Counted from the first letter of the stretch, positions 1 to 7,564 are shown. The stretch is 64,000 nt of DNA from Micromonospora sp. MH99 (GCF_021442385.1 NZ_MUZA01000002.1:124001-188000); one strand, 5' to 3'. Numbers and translations are program-made. Notes: generated from the sequence alone by a model not told the origin.

Positions 1-1347
1 GGAGAAGAGCCCGGCCTGGGTGCCGGACGGCCCGGCCACGGCGGTGCGGGCGGGCGTGGTCTGCACCAGCGTCGCCGACAGCCCCAGCACCACCACGGTG
101 ACTGCCAACTCCACCAGGACCGCCCGGCGCACCGGCGTCGGTCGCTGGGCCGCCGTGCGTCGACGGACCAACTGCCGGGAGTACGCGGCCACGGCGATCA
201 CGATCGCGAACAGCCCGATCTTGGCGAGCAGCAGACGCCCGTACGTGGTGGTGAACAGGGCGTCCGGCGTGGCCACCTCGATCAGCGCCTGGACGGTGCC
301 CGCCAGCAGCAGGGCCGACACGGCGAGCGCCGCCCAGCGTGACCAGATCGGCAGGATCGCGCCCAACTCCCGCTCGTCGGCCTGGCGCAGCAGGAAGACG
401 GCGAGCATCAGCAGGCCGCCCAGCCAGACCGCCATGCTGCCCAGGTGCACCGCGTCGACCACCACGGAGACCGCCGGCGCCGGGGAGGCCGCCGGGTGCC
501 CGGCCAGCGGCCAGGTCAGCAGGGCCGCCCCACCGAGCACGGCCAGGATGATCGCGTCGGCCCGGCCGGCCGGGCGGGCCAGCAGCGGCCGCAGCAGGAA
601 CGCCGAGGCCGCCAGTAGGCCGAGTCGGACCAGGTGGGCGGCGCCGAAGGCACTGCCGAACACGCTGCCGAACCCCTCGCCGGTCACCTCGAAGAGGCCG
701 CCACCGGCGGTGTAGGGCACCTGCAACCACAGGTCGGCCAGGGTGGCCACGGCCACCAGAGAGAGACCGACCCAGGCCAGCCGGGTGGGACCCCGGCGGG
801 AGAGCCGGCGCGGCCACAGCGCGGCGAGCACCAGCGCCGGCCCGACCAGCAGCACCAGACCGGCGTAGCCGAGGAAGCGGGCCACCTTCACGGCGTTCTC
901 CACCACCGGGTCGGCGCGGCTGTCGTTGCCGGAATCGACAGGCGGCGTGGAGGGGGCGCCCACCGAGTAGGTGAACGCGCCGGAGACCGGGTGGCTGTCG
1001 GCGGAGATCACCCGGAAGGTCACCAGGTAGGTGCCGCGCTGACCGGCCGGGTCCACCGGGATGGTGACGACGCCGCCCTCGAAGGACGGCTCGCCCCGGT
1101 CGGCCCGGGCGCCGTCCGGCGCGATGACCCGGATCTTGTCGGGCACCTTGCGGACCGACTCGCTGAACGTGAGCACCACCTCGGCCGGCCCGCTCGACAC
1201 CACCGACGAGGCGGCCGGGCTGCTGCTCGACAGCACCGCGTGGGCGCTGGCCGGGGTGGCGGGCGCGATCAACAGGGCGACGACGGTGACCAGGAGGCCG
1301 GCGGCGGCGGCCAGCCGGGCGATCCAGCGGCGGGGTGCGACAGTCAT
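1..1347 (-). CDS. CopC-CopD fusion copper protein (3' end cut by window edge)
   Basis: Copper-handling membrane protein of the YcnJ type: an exported CopC domain followed by a CopD membrane domain. It runs off the left edge, so only the first 449 residues are visible. Residues 1-35 form a signal peptide ending in ASA, which leaves His36 (HAVLSSSSP) as the mature N-terminus; this His is a Cu(II) ligand in CopC proteins. The CopC beta-barrel covers about 36-130. A chain of hydrophobic helices follows, including the CopD segment DAVHLGSMAVWLGG. The ATG at 1347 was chosen because it gives a complete signal peptide. The gene is divergent from an ECF sigma gene 211 bp away, and an ECF-like promoter lies between them. 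Whether it imports copper or protects against it cannot be told from sequence. Confidence 0.92.
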   Translation of the reverse strand, partial: MTVAPRRWIARLAAAAGLLVTVVALLIAPATPASAHAVLSSSSPAASSVVSSGPAEVVLTFSESVRKVPDKIRVIAPDGARADRGEPSFEGGVVTIPVDPAGQRGTYLVTFRVISADSHPVSGAFTYSVGAPSTPPVDSGNDSRADPVVENAVKVARFLGYAGLVLLVGPALVLAALWPRRLSRRGPTRLAWVGLSLVAVATLADLWLQVPYTAGGGLFEVTGEGFGSVFGSAFGAAHLVRLGLLAASAFLLRPLLARPAGRADAIILAVLGGAALLTWPLAGHPAASPAPAVSVVVDAVHLGSMAVWLGGLLMLAVFLLRQADERELGAILPIWSRWAALAVSALLLAGTVQALIEVATPDALFTTTYGRLLLAKIGLFAIVIAVAAYSRQLVRRRTAAQRPTPVRRAVLVELAVTVVVLGLSATLVQTTPARTAVAGPSGTQAGLFS

Positions 1348-1458
1348 GCCGGCCATGGTCGCCGACGGACCTGGATGTCGGCGACCCGAGGCGGGGGATC
1401 GGCTCACCTGTGGCCAGCCGCCAGCGCCGCGCACGAGAGGTCGCGTGTCATGAGCAGG

Positions 1459-1487
1459 TAGTCGGCTGGCGGCGGGGAAAAGTTCCC
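1459..1487 (-). promoter_or_regulatory. Candidate ECF-sigma promoter for the copper gene
   Basis: On the minus strand GGGAAC (1487-1482) is followed after 17 nt by CGACTA (1464-1459). The first hexamer matches the usual ECF -35 (GGAAC) and the second is an acceptable ECF -10. It faces the copper gene, about 110 nt from its ATG, and sits between that gene and an ECF sigma gene. GGGAA-AAG-TTCCC is also a small palindrome at 1475-1487. Inference from motif and position only. Confidence 0.4.
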
Positions 1488-1544
1488 GACGTGGCGCAGA
1501 CCATCCAAGGGCCGAAGGACCCTGACGTCACACCCGGCGGCGCG

Positions 1545-1550
1545 TAACCT
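1545..1550 (+). promoter_or_regulatory. Candidate -10 box, sigma gene
   Basis: TAACCT lies 8 nt before the GTG of the sigma gene, so transcription would start at or within about 1-2 nt of the start codon (leaderless mRNA). CTGACG at 1522-1527, 17 nt upstream, is the possible -35; it overlaps the palindrome TGACGTCA (1523-1530). Confidence 0.4.
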
Positions 1551-1558
1551 GGTTTGTC

Positions 1559-2140
1559 GTGATCCCCGTCCCGCGTGACTCCGGTGCCGCCGGTGCGACA
1601 GGTGACGTCGCCCGGGACCCGGCGACCGAGTCGGCCCTGAGCGCGCGCGACGGCGACCCCGCGGCCCAGGCCGTGTTCGTCCGGCTGACCCAGGCCGAGG
1701 TGTGGCGCTTCGCGGCCGCCCTGGTGGGCCCGGAGAGCGCCGACGACCTCACCCAGGAGACGTACCTGCGGGCCTTTCGGGCCCTGCCGGCGTTCGAGGG
1801 CCGGTCCAGTGTCCGCACGTGGCTGCTCGGCATCGCCCGGCGGGCCTGCGCCGACCACCTGCGGACGGTGATCCGGCGTCGCCGTCTCGACGAGCGGCTG
1901 GCCGCGAACGCGTACACCGACCGGCCGCATCCCGACCCGGCCGGGCAGCTCGGCGTCGCCGACCTCGTGCGTCGGCTGAGCCCCGAGCGACGTGCGGCGT
2001 TCGTGCTCACCCAACTGCTCGGCCTGTCGTACGCCGAGGCCGCCGACGTCGAGGGCGTTCCGGTGGGCACCATCCGCTCCCGGGTCGCCCGGGCCCGCGA
2101 CGAGCTGGTCGAGGCCGTCGGCGACGCCCTCACCGGTTGA
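1559..2140 (+). CDS. ECF-family RNA polymerase sigma factor
   Basis: Alternative sigma factor of 193 residues. Region 2 is visible at about 40-105 (DDLTQETYLRAFRAL, then VRTWLLGIARR) and region 4, with its helix-turn-helix, at about 138-187 (LSPERRAAFVLTQ, GVPVGTIRSRVARAR). No anti-sigma gene is adjacent. The short N-terminus and the linkage to a copper gene recall mycobacterial SigC, but I cannot establish orthology without an alignment. GTG start at 1559: no Shine-Dalgarno is seen and a -10 box stands 8 nt upstream, which suggests a leaderless transcript. Four genes follow in the same direction, the first 32 bp away, so the sigma factor probably heads an operon with the redox genes. Confidence 0.9.
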   Translation: MIPVPRDSGAAGATGDVARDPATESALSARDGDPAAQAVFVRLTQAEVWRFAAALVGPESADDLTQETYLRAFRALPAFEGRSSVRTWLLGIARRACADHLRTVIRRRRLDERLAANAYTDRPHPDPAGQLGVADLVRRLSPERRAAFVLTQLLGLSYAEAADVEGVPVGTIRSRVARARDELVEAVGDALTG

Positions 2141-2172
2141 GTCCGGAACTTCCGGCGCAGACGGGACGACAA

Positions 2173-2697
2173 ATGAACGTGACCGCACCCCCCATCCGGG
2201 CCGGCAGTTGGGCGGCCCTCCGCCCCTGGCTCAGCACGGCCGCCCGCCTCGGCCTCGCCGCCGTGTGGTTGGTCGCCGGGGCGTCGAAGGTCGGTGACCT
2301 GGCCGCCTCCGGCCGGGCCGTGAACGCCTACCAGGTGCTGCCGTACGACGTGGCGACAGTGGTCGGCGCCGCGCTGCCGTTCGTCGAGCTGGCCTTGGGC
2401 GTGCTGCTGCTGCTCGGTCTGGCCACCCGGCTCAGCGCGGGTATCTCCGTCGCGCTGCTGCTGGTCTTCATCGCGGGGATCTCCTCGGCCTGGACGCGTG
2501 GCCTGGCCATCGACTGCGGCTGCTTCGGCAGCGGCGGGCAGCTCGCCGAGGGACAGGCCCCGAGTTACCTCCCGGAGATCCTGCGGGACCTGGGATTCTT
2601 GGTGTTGGCCGGATTTCTGGTGATCTGGCCGCGTACGCCCGTCTCGGTGGACGGGTGGCTGTCCGCCGAACCGGCCGTGGAGGACGAGGATGAGTAG
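2173..2697 (+). CDS. MauE/DoxX-like membrane protein
   Basis: Integral membrane protein of 174 residues with about four hydrophobic segments (roughly 20-40, 55-80, 85-105, 135-155). The cysteine motif IDCGCFGSGG after the third segment is typical of the MauE family, whose founder helps form disulfides in methylamine dehydrogenase. No methylamine genes are present, so a general role as partner of the next gene, a DsbA-like oxidoreductase, is more likely. ATG at 2173 lies 32 bp after the sigma gene; the stop overlaps the start of the DsbA-like gene by 8 nt, which implies translational coupling. The electron donor or acceptor is unknown. Confidence 0.82.
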   Translation: MNVTAPPIRAGSWAALRPWLSTAARLGLAAVWLVAGASKVGDLAASGRAVNAYQVLPYDVATVVGAALPFVELALGVLLLLGLATRLSAGISVALLLVFIAGISSAWTRGLAIDCGCFGSGGQLAEGQAPSYLPEILRDLGFLVLAGFLVIWPRTPVSVDGWLSAEPAVEDEDE

Positions 2698-3406
2698 TCG
2701 CAAGGGGCAGCGGGACGCGGCTCGGGTCGTCCGCGAGCAACTGGCCCGCGAACGACGACGCCGCCGCACGCTCTGGGTCTCCGCCGCCGCCGTCGCGGTG
2801 CTGGTCATCGCCGGTCTGATCGGCTGGAGCGTGTGGTCCAGCCAGCGCTCGGACGACTTCACCACCCCGCCCGGCGCCAACGAGCCCGGCACCGGCATCG
2901 TCGTCGGCGGCGGGCCGGTCACCGTCGACGTCTACGAGGACTTCCTCTGCCCGGTCTGCAAGCAGTTCGAGCAGAGCACCGGGGCGACGCTGGAGCAGCT
3001 CGTGTCCGAGAACAAGGCGAAGGTGGTCTACCACCCGGTCGCGTTCCTCAACCGCTTCTCCACCACCGAGTACTCCACGCGCTCCTCGGCCGCCTCCGGG
3101 TGCGCGGCGGCCGGCGGCAAGTTCCACGAGTACGCCAAGGCGCTCTTCGCCAAGCAGCCGCCCGAGGGCAGCGCCGGGCTCAGCGACGACGAGCTGATCG
3201 ACATCGGCGTCGGCGTGGGACTGGACCGCGGCTCATTCGGCGGCTGCGTGTCCGATGGCACGTACAAGACGTGGACCGAGCACGTCACCGAGGAGGCCAG
3301 CCGCAGCGACGTCACCGGCACGCCCACCGTCCTGGTCAACGGCCAGCCACTCGCCGACCGCAGCCCGCAGGGCCTCACCGCTGCCGTGGCGGCGGCCGGC
3401 AAGTGA
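2690..3406 (+). CDS. DsbA-family (thioredoxin-fold) membrane-anchored oxidoreductase
   Basis: Thiol-disulfide oxidoreductase of 238 residues. A basic cytoplasmic N-terminus (1-28) is followed by one transmembrane helix (about 29-50) that anchors an extracytoplasmic thioredoxin fold. The active site CPVC is at Cys87-Cys90, after VYEDFL, and the cis-proline loop is TGTPTVLVNG near the C-terminus. Two further cysteines (SGCAAAGG and GGCVSDG) lie in the helical insert and could form a structural disulfide. It overlaps the MauE-like gene upstream and shares GTGA with the next gene. It probably oxidises or isomerises disulfides in exported proteins, perhaps copper proteins given the neighbourhood (inference). 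Confidence 0.88.
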   Translation: MSSRKGQRDAARVVREQLARERRRRRTLWVSAAAVAVLVIAGLIGWSVWSSQRSDDFTTPPGANEPGTGIVVGGGPVTVDVYEDFLCPVCKQFEQSTGATLEQLVSENKAKVVYHPVAFLNRFSTTEYSTRSSAASGCAAAGGKFHEYAKALFAKQPPEGSAGLSDDELIDIGVGVGLDRGSFGGCVSDGTYKTWTEHVTEEASRSDVTGTPTVLVNGQPLADRSPQGLTAAVAAAGK

Positions 3407-4485
3407 TCCGTACCCTGCTGGCGCGCGCCACCCTGATCGCCGCCACCGCCTGCGCGGCGACAGTGCTCACCGCGGCGCCCGCCGCCGCGCACGGCGCGGA
3501 CGCCCCGGACGGCTCCGACTACCGCACCCGCGTCACCGGCGTCACGCCGGCCCGGCCCGGCCTGACGGTACGGGTGATCGAGGCGGGCGCCCGACTGGAG
3601 CTGACCAACCGCACCGGCCGGGCCATCGAGGTGATCGGCTACTCCGGCGAGCCGTACCTGCGGGTCGGTCCGGACGGCGTGTACGAGAACAGCCGGTCCC
3701 CCGCCACCTACCTCAACCGCACCCTCGCCGGGGACACGGCGCTGCCAGCCGACGCCGACCCGGCCGCCCCGCCGTCCTGGCGACGCGTCGACGACGGGGT
3801 CAGCGTGCGCTGGCACGACCAGAGGGCCCTGTGGCAGGAGTCGGCACCACCGGACGTGGCACGCGCCGCGCCCGAGCGTGAGCACCGGGTCCGGGACTGG
3901 ACGATCCCGCTGCGCGACGGCGCCGACCCCGCGCAGATAGCCGGCACGCTGGACTGGGTGCCACCGCCGGACGCGTACACCTGGTGGGCGGTGACCATCG
4001 TCGGCCTGCTCGCGGTGGGCGCGCTCGGCCTGCTCGCCGCCGCCCCCACGGCCGGCGCCCGGGCGCTGTCCGCGGTGGGCGCGCTGCTGGTCGTCGGCGG
4101 CGCGGTCGCCGTGCTCTACCCCGTGGGGCGGGAGCTGGACGCTGGCGCCCAAGGCGTCGGCGGGGTGCTCGCCGGGCTGCTGGGCGGTCAGGTCTGGGCA
4201 CTGCTCACCGGTCTGGGCGCGCTCGCCGCCGGTGCCTACGCGCTGGCCCGCCGCCCGGCGGCCGACTTCGCGGTGGCGCTGGCCGGCGCCTGCCTGGCCC
4301 TCTTCGCGGGCGTGGCGAACGCCGCGGTGTTCGCCCGGTCGGTCGCCCCGGTGCCGTGGTCACCCGAGGTCGCCCGCGCCATGGTGGCCGCAGTCCTGAT
4401 CACCGGCGCCGGCGCGACAGCCGCCGGAGTCCTCCGCCTGCACGCCGCCTCCCGCGCCGCAGCCTTAACTGCCCCCGGCAAGTGA
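3403..4485 (+). CDS. Secreted-domain / polytopic membrane protein of unknown function
   Basis: Protein of 360 residues that I cannot assign. A signal peptide (1-27) ends in APAAAHG. An extracytoplasmic beta-rich region follows (about 30-180: LELTNRTGRAIEVIGY, then SGEPYLRVGPDGVYEN). The C-terminal half holds about five transmembrane helices. The GTG at 3403 overlaps the DsbA stop (GTGA), so it is the last gene of the sigma-MauE-DsbA unit. The His right after the predicted cleavage site (AHG) resembles the mature N-terminus of CopC-like proteins, and the locus faces a CopC-CopD gene, so a metal-related role is possible but unproven. A strong hairpin follows. Confidence 0.75.
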   Translation: MIRTLLARATLIAATACAATVLTAAPAAAHGADAPDGSDYRTRVTGVTPARPGLTVRVIEAGARLELTNRTGRAIEVIGYSGEPYLRVGPDGVYENSRSPATYLNRTLAGDTALPADADPAAPPSWRRVDDGVSVRWHDQRALWQESAPPDVARAAPEREHRVRDWTIPLRDGADPAQIAGTLDWVPPPDAYTWWAVTIVGLLAVGALGLLAAAPTAGARALSAVGALLVVGGAVAVLYPVGRELDAGAQGVGGVLAGLLGGQVWALLTGLGALAAGAYALARRPAADFAVALAGACLALFAGVANAAVFARSVAPVPWSPEVARAMVAAVLITGAGATAAGVLRLHAASRAAALTAPGK

Positions 4486-4524
4486 TCAGCGCGCGACTCT
4501 CCCACCAGACGAGGATGTGCGGGT

Positions 4525-4603
4525 CGCCCTTTGCTCTGCTTCAACCCACGCAACACTTACGCGCCGTAGGTGTTGCCTCGGTTGAAGCAGAGCAAAGCGG
4601 GCG
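4525..4603. terminator. Large nested hairpin between convergent genes
   Basis: A 17-bp arm (4529-4545, CTTTGCTCTGCTTCAAC) pairs perfectly with 4581-4597, and CGC/GCG extends the stem with a small bulge. An inner stem CAACAC (4551-4556) pairs with GTGTTG (4570-4575) around TTACGCGCCGTA. It lies 40 bp after the upstream gene and 35 bp from the convergent cbiO stop, so it is probably a bidirectional terminator. There is no U-tract. Confidence 0.7.
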
Positions 4604-4637
4604 ACGGGGGGTCGGGCCCCCGTCCGCGGCTGCGGGG

Positions 4638-5396
4638 CTACGCCGGCGGGGTGAAGCCGTAGGGGAGTTCCAGGCGGTGGCGGGCCAGCAGGGGCTCGTT
4701 GCTCAGCAGGTCGTGGGTGGGTGCGTCGGCGACGATCCGGCCGGCGTCCAGGATCACCGAGCGTTCGCACAGCTCCGCCGCGTACGGCAGGTCGTGCGTG
4801 ACCATCAGCAGGGTCACCGGCAGGTTGCGCAGGATCTCCGCCAGCTCACGCCGGGCCGCCGGGTCCAGGTTCGACGAGGGCTCGTCAAGCACCAGGATCT
4901 CCGGGTGCATGGCCAGCACGGTGGCCACCGCCACCCGTCGGCGCTGCCCGAACGAGAGGTGCTGCGGTGCCCGGGCCCGATGCTCGCTCATCCCGACGGC
5001 GGCCAGCGCCTCGTCCACCTGGGCGGCCAGCTCCGCGCCGCGCAGGCCCAGGTTGGCCGGCCCGAACGCCACATCCTCCGCCACCGTGGGCAGAAAGAGC
5101 TGGTCGTCCGGGTCCTGGAAGACGATGCCCACCCGGCGACGCACCTCGGCAAGGGTCGCCCGGTCCGGCGTGACGGTCAGCCCGCCGACGCTCACGCTGC
5201 CCTCGGTCGGGGTGAGGATGCCGTTGAGGTGCAGCACCAGTGTCGTCTTACCGGCGCCGTTGGGCCCGAGCAGCGCCACCCGGTCACCGCGCGGCACCGT
5301 CAGGTCCACCCCGTGCAGGGCCACGTGACCGTCCGGGTACGCGTACCGGACGCCACGAACGTCCAGCGAGAGGGCGGTCTGCACGACACCGATCAT
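4638..5396 (-). CDS. cbiO: Cobalt/nickel ECF transporter ATP-binding protein
   Basis: ATPase subunit (252 residues) of an energy-coupling-factor transporter for Co2+ or Ni2+. Walker A is GPNGAGKTT, the signature is LSFGQRRR (Phe for the usual second Gly), Walker B is EILVLDEP and the switch His is in MVTHD. QDPDDQLF is the ECF-type Q-loop. ATG at 5396 was preferred over longer in-frame extensions because the conserved domain begins right after it and it overlaps the cbiQ stop by 4 nt. It is the last gene of the four-gene transporter unit cbiM-PDGLE-cbiQ-cbiO. Confidence 0.93.
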   Translation of the reverse strand: MIGVVQTALSLDVRGVRYAYPDGHVALHGVDLTVPRGDRVALLGPNGAGKTTLVLHLNGILTPTEGSVSVGGLTVTPDRATLAEVRRRVGIVFQDPDDQLFLPTVAEDVAFGPANLGLRGAELAAQVDEALAAVGMSEHRARAPQHLSFGQRRRVAVATVLAMHPEILVLDEPSSNLDPAARRELAEILRNLPVTLLMVTHDLPYAAELCERSVILDAGRIVADAPTHDLLSNEPLLARHRLELPYGFTPPA

Positions 5397-6163
5397 GTCA
5401 GCACGACGGCGGTCGCGGCGATGGAGGCCGCCACCACCGGCACGGTCGCCGCGACCAGCCACTGACCTGCGGTCGCCGCGCCGTCGCCCTGCCACACCGC
5501 GGGCATCCGCCCCGTGTAGCCCCGCGACAGCATCGCCAGGTAGACCCGCTCGCCGCGCTCGAAGGCGCGCAGGAACAGCGCCCCGATGCCGGCGGCGAAA
5601 CCGCGCAGCTGCCACAGGAAGCGGGGATCGTCACCCCGCGAGATCCGCGCCACCCGCATCCGCCGCGCCTCGCCGACCAGCACGTCGAGATAGCGAAGCA
5701 TGAACGTGGCGATCTGGGTGAGCACCTGCGGGCAGCGCAGCCGGTCCAACCCGACGATCAGGTCCCGGGTGGTGGTGGTCGCCGCGAGCAACAGCGAGGC
5801 GAGGACACCGAGACTGCCCTTGGCCAGGATGTTCCACGCCCCGTGCAGGCCGTCCTCGGACAGCCGCAGCCCCAGCACCTCGACCCGCTCGCCGGCACCC
5901 AGGAACGGCAGCGCCACCGCGAACAGCACGAACGGCAGCTCGATCAGCGCGCGACTGAGCAGCCAGCGCGGCCCCACCCGGGCCAGCGCCGCCACCCCGG
6001 CCACCAGCAGGGCGTACGCGCCGAAGGCCCAGAACGCCTCGCGCGGGGTGGCCACCACGGCGATCGTGAAGACCACCATCGCCACGATCTTGACCTCGGG
6101 CGGGAGCCGGTGCACCGGCGAGGTCGACTCGCGGTACAACACATGCCCGTGACCGGCACCCAT
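5393..6163 (-). CDS. cbiQ: Cobalt/nickel ECF transporter transmembrane protein
   Basis: T-component of the ECF transporter, 256 residues, with about five hydrophobic segments. The cytoplasmic coupling helices typical of CbiQ are visible: EARRMRVARISRGDDP around residues 165-180 and ERVYLAMLSRGYTG further on; these carry the A-R-G type motifs that contact CbiO. It lies 15 bp downstream of the PDGLE gene, and its stop overlaps the cbiO ATG. Together with CbiM and CbiO it forms the membrane complex; specificity (Co or Ni) is set by CbiM. Confidence 0.92.
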   Translation of the reverse strand: MGAGHGHVLYRESTSPVHRLPPEVKIVAMVVFTIAVVATPREAFWAFGAYALLVAGVAALARVGPRWLLSRALIELPFVLFAVALPFLGAGERVEVLGLRLSEDGLHGAWNILAKGSLGVLASLLLAATTTTRDLIVGLDRLRCPQVLTQIATFMLRYLDVLVGEARRMRVARISRGDDPRFLWQLRGFAAGIGALFLRAFERGERVYLAMLSRGYTGRMPAVWQGDGAATAGQWLVAATVPVVAASIAATAVVLT

Positions 6164-6178
6164 CCGCGTACCTCCTGC

Positions 6179-6640
6179 TCAGCCGGCCGCGCCGGTGCGG
6201 CGCCCGGCGTCACTGGCGGTGACCGGGTCGCCGGTCGCGTCGGTAGTGGTCGCAGCGTCCGCCGTCGCGTCGCGGGTGGCCGGGCCGTCGCCGGTGGTGG
6301 ACGTGGTGCCTCGCCGCCGCAGCAGCCAGAAGCCGCCGACGCCGATCGCGAAGGTCACCAGCACCCCGAGCACCCCGGAGAGGCCTGTCGAGACGAAGCT
6401 GTTCTCGATGCCCCGCACGCCGTAGTCGGCGAGCGGGCTGTCCCCCAGCTCGTGCTCGCGGGCCTGCTGCGCCGGGCAGCTGCCACCGACGATGTTGTCG
6501 TCGGCGTCGACGGTGCAGCCCTTGAGCAGGGAGGAGTCCAGGCCGTCCGGGTGCGACGAGGCGTAGTTGCTCACGACACCGGCGAGCAGCAGGGCGACCA
6601 GCAGACCGCCGGCCAGGAACGCCCAGGAACGGTTCTTCAT
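6179..6640 (-). CDS. PDGLE-domain protein (CbiN-like subunit)
   Basis: Small membrane protein of 153 residues with an N-terminal transmembrane helix (about 6-27), an extracytoplasmic loop starting SSHPDGLD (the PDGLE motif, last residue Asp here) and a second helix (about 88-108). It replaces CbiN in many actinobacterial cobalt transporters. A Thr/Asp/Ala-rich tail of about 40 residues follows the second helix and looks disordered. ATG at 6640 overlaps the cbiM stop by 4 nt. The loop carries two cysteines (KGCTVD, GSCPAQ). Confidence 0.85.
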   Translation of the reverse strand: MKNRSWAFLAGGLLVALLLAGVVSNYASSHPDGLDSSLLKGCTVDADDNIVGGSCPAQQAREHELGDSPLADYGVRGIENSFVSTGLSGVLGVLVTFAIGVGGFWLLRRRGTTSTTGDGPATRDATADAATTTDATGDPVTASDAGRRTGAAG

Positions 6641-7338
6641 CGGACACCTCCGGAGACCGGGACGGCGGGGCTGGCGGGGGTGGGCAGCGCGCGCAGCGCG
6701 TACACCAGGTCGGGGCGCACCTTCGCGACGGTAAGCACTGTGGTCGCGGTGATCAGGCCCTCGCCGATGCCGATCAGCAGGTGTACGCCGGCCATCGTGC
6801 CGGCCAGGCCGGCGAGGTTGCCGCCCAGGTCGGTGGTGCCGCCCAGCCAGTACTCGACGACGAAGCCCTGGGACGCGACCACCACGCTGACCAGCGCCGC
6901 GACGAACGCCGTGACGGCCAGGCCCGCCCGCGTGCGGGGCAGCACCCGCAACAGCACGGCGATCAGCAGGTACGCCGCGGCGGTGCCGAGCAGCGCCATG
7001 TTGGTGATGTTCAGGCCGAGCATCGCCACACCGCCGTCGCCGAAGATCAGCGCCTGCACGACGAGCACCACTGCCACGCACAGCGCGCCGACCCACGGCC
7101 CGACCAGCATCGCGGCGAGCGCGCCACCGAGCAGGTGACCGCTCACACCGGCCGTGAAGATCGGAAAGTTGAGCATCTGGACGGCGAAGATGAACGCCGC
7201 GACCAGCCCGGCCATCGGGGCGAGCCGGTCGTCCAGGTCCCGCCGGCCGCGCAGGACGCATCCGGTGAGCGCGGCGAGCGCCAGCGCCGCGAAGACCGCC
7301 GCGACGGGGCCGTCGATGATCCCGTTCGAGATGTGCAT
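6637..7338 (-). CDS. cbiM: Cobalt/nickel ECF transporter substrate-binding membrane protein
   Basis: S-component that binds Co2+ or Ni2+. The protein starts MHISNGIIDGP; in this family His2 and the N-terminal amine bind the metal, so ATG at 7338 is the functionally required start. This gives 233 residues with about six hydrophobic segments and the conserved FTAGVSGHLLGG and GVHLLIGIGEG. The only clear Shine-Dalgarno (GGGAGG, minus strand at 7363-7358) sits about 18 nt away, close to an in-frame GTG at 7353 instead, so the two criteria conflict. First gene of the transporter unit; no cobalamin riboswitch was seen upstream, but a Nur-like palindrome is present. Confidence 0.9.
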   Translation of the reverse strand: MHISNGIIDGPVAAVFAALALAALTGCVLRGRRDLDDRLAPMAGLVAAFIFAVQMLNFPIFTAGVSGHLLGGALAAMLVGPWVGALCVAVVLVVQALIFGDGGVAMLGLNITNMALLGTAAAYLLIAVLLRVLPRTRAGLAVTAFVAALVSVVVASQGFVVEYWLGGTTDLGGNLAGLAGTMAGVHLLIGIGEGLITATTVLTVAKVRPDLVYALRALPTPASPAVPVSGGVR

Positions 7339-7398
7339 CGCCAGTGTTTCCACGCGACCTCCCACGCGTCAGCGGACCCGTCCGGGACCGGCCGGGTC

Positions 7399-7404
7399 AG
7401 CCTA
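7399..7404 (-). promoter_or_regulatory. Candidate -10 box, cobalt/nickel transporter
   Basis: TAGGCT on the minus strand, about 60 nt before the cbiM ATG. Seventeen nucleotides upstream is TGGCAA, a weak -35 that lies inside the 7418-7442 palindrome. Overlap of operator and -35 would suit repression. Confidence 0.35.
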
Positions 7405-7417
7405 TTTCCTAGGAGTT

Positions 7418-7442
7418 GTTGTTGCCAGACTCTGGCAACAAC
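7418..7442. promoter_or_regulatory. Nur-like (Fur-family) operator upstream of cbiM
   Basis: A perfect 11-bp inverted repeat GTTGTTGCCAG / CTGGCAACAAC with a 3-nt centre. Inside it is TTGC-N9-GCAA, which fits the spacing of the streptomycete Nur box (tTGCaa-N5-ttGCAA). It lies 80-104 bp upstream of the cbiM ATG and overlaps the likely -35. The match makes nickel-responsive repression by Nur, or control by another Fur-type regulator, plausible. No regulator gene is in the window. Confidence 0.5.
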
Positions 7443-7517
7443 GGATGGTCTTGATCACCTTTGGCGGGCCCCGACGTCGCGCGCCGGCCACTTCCCGTTC
7501 GCTTTGGCCGGCTCCGA

Positions 7518-7564
7518 GATCTTGGACAGTTTCCGTCGGCAGCTGACGGAAACTGTCCAAGATC
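7518..7564. repeat. Perfect 20-bp inverted repeat in a divergent intergenic region
   Basis: The arms 7518-7537 and 7545-7564 are exact reverse complements, separated by GGCAGCT. The core of each arm is TTGGACAGTTTCCGTC or its complement. It sits between the divergent cbiM and bcp genes, 73 bp before bcp, so it is not at the 3' end of either neighbour. It could be a dispersed palindromic repeat, a transcription attenuator or a large operator. No U-tract follows. Confidence 0.75.

Noticed and set aside
1..1461. Long open frames on the plus strand over the copper gene
   Set aside because: They are high-GC shadows with Arg/Pro/Ala-rich translations and no family similarity; the minus frame gives a clear CopC-CopD protein.
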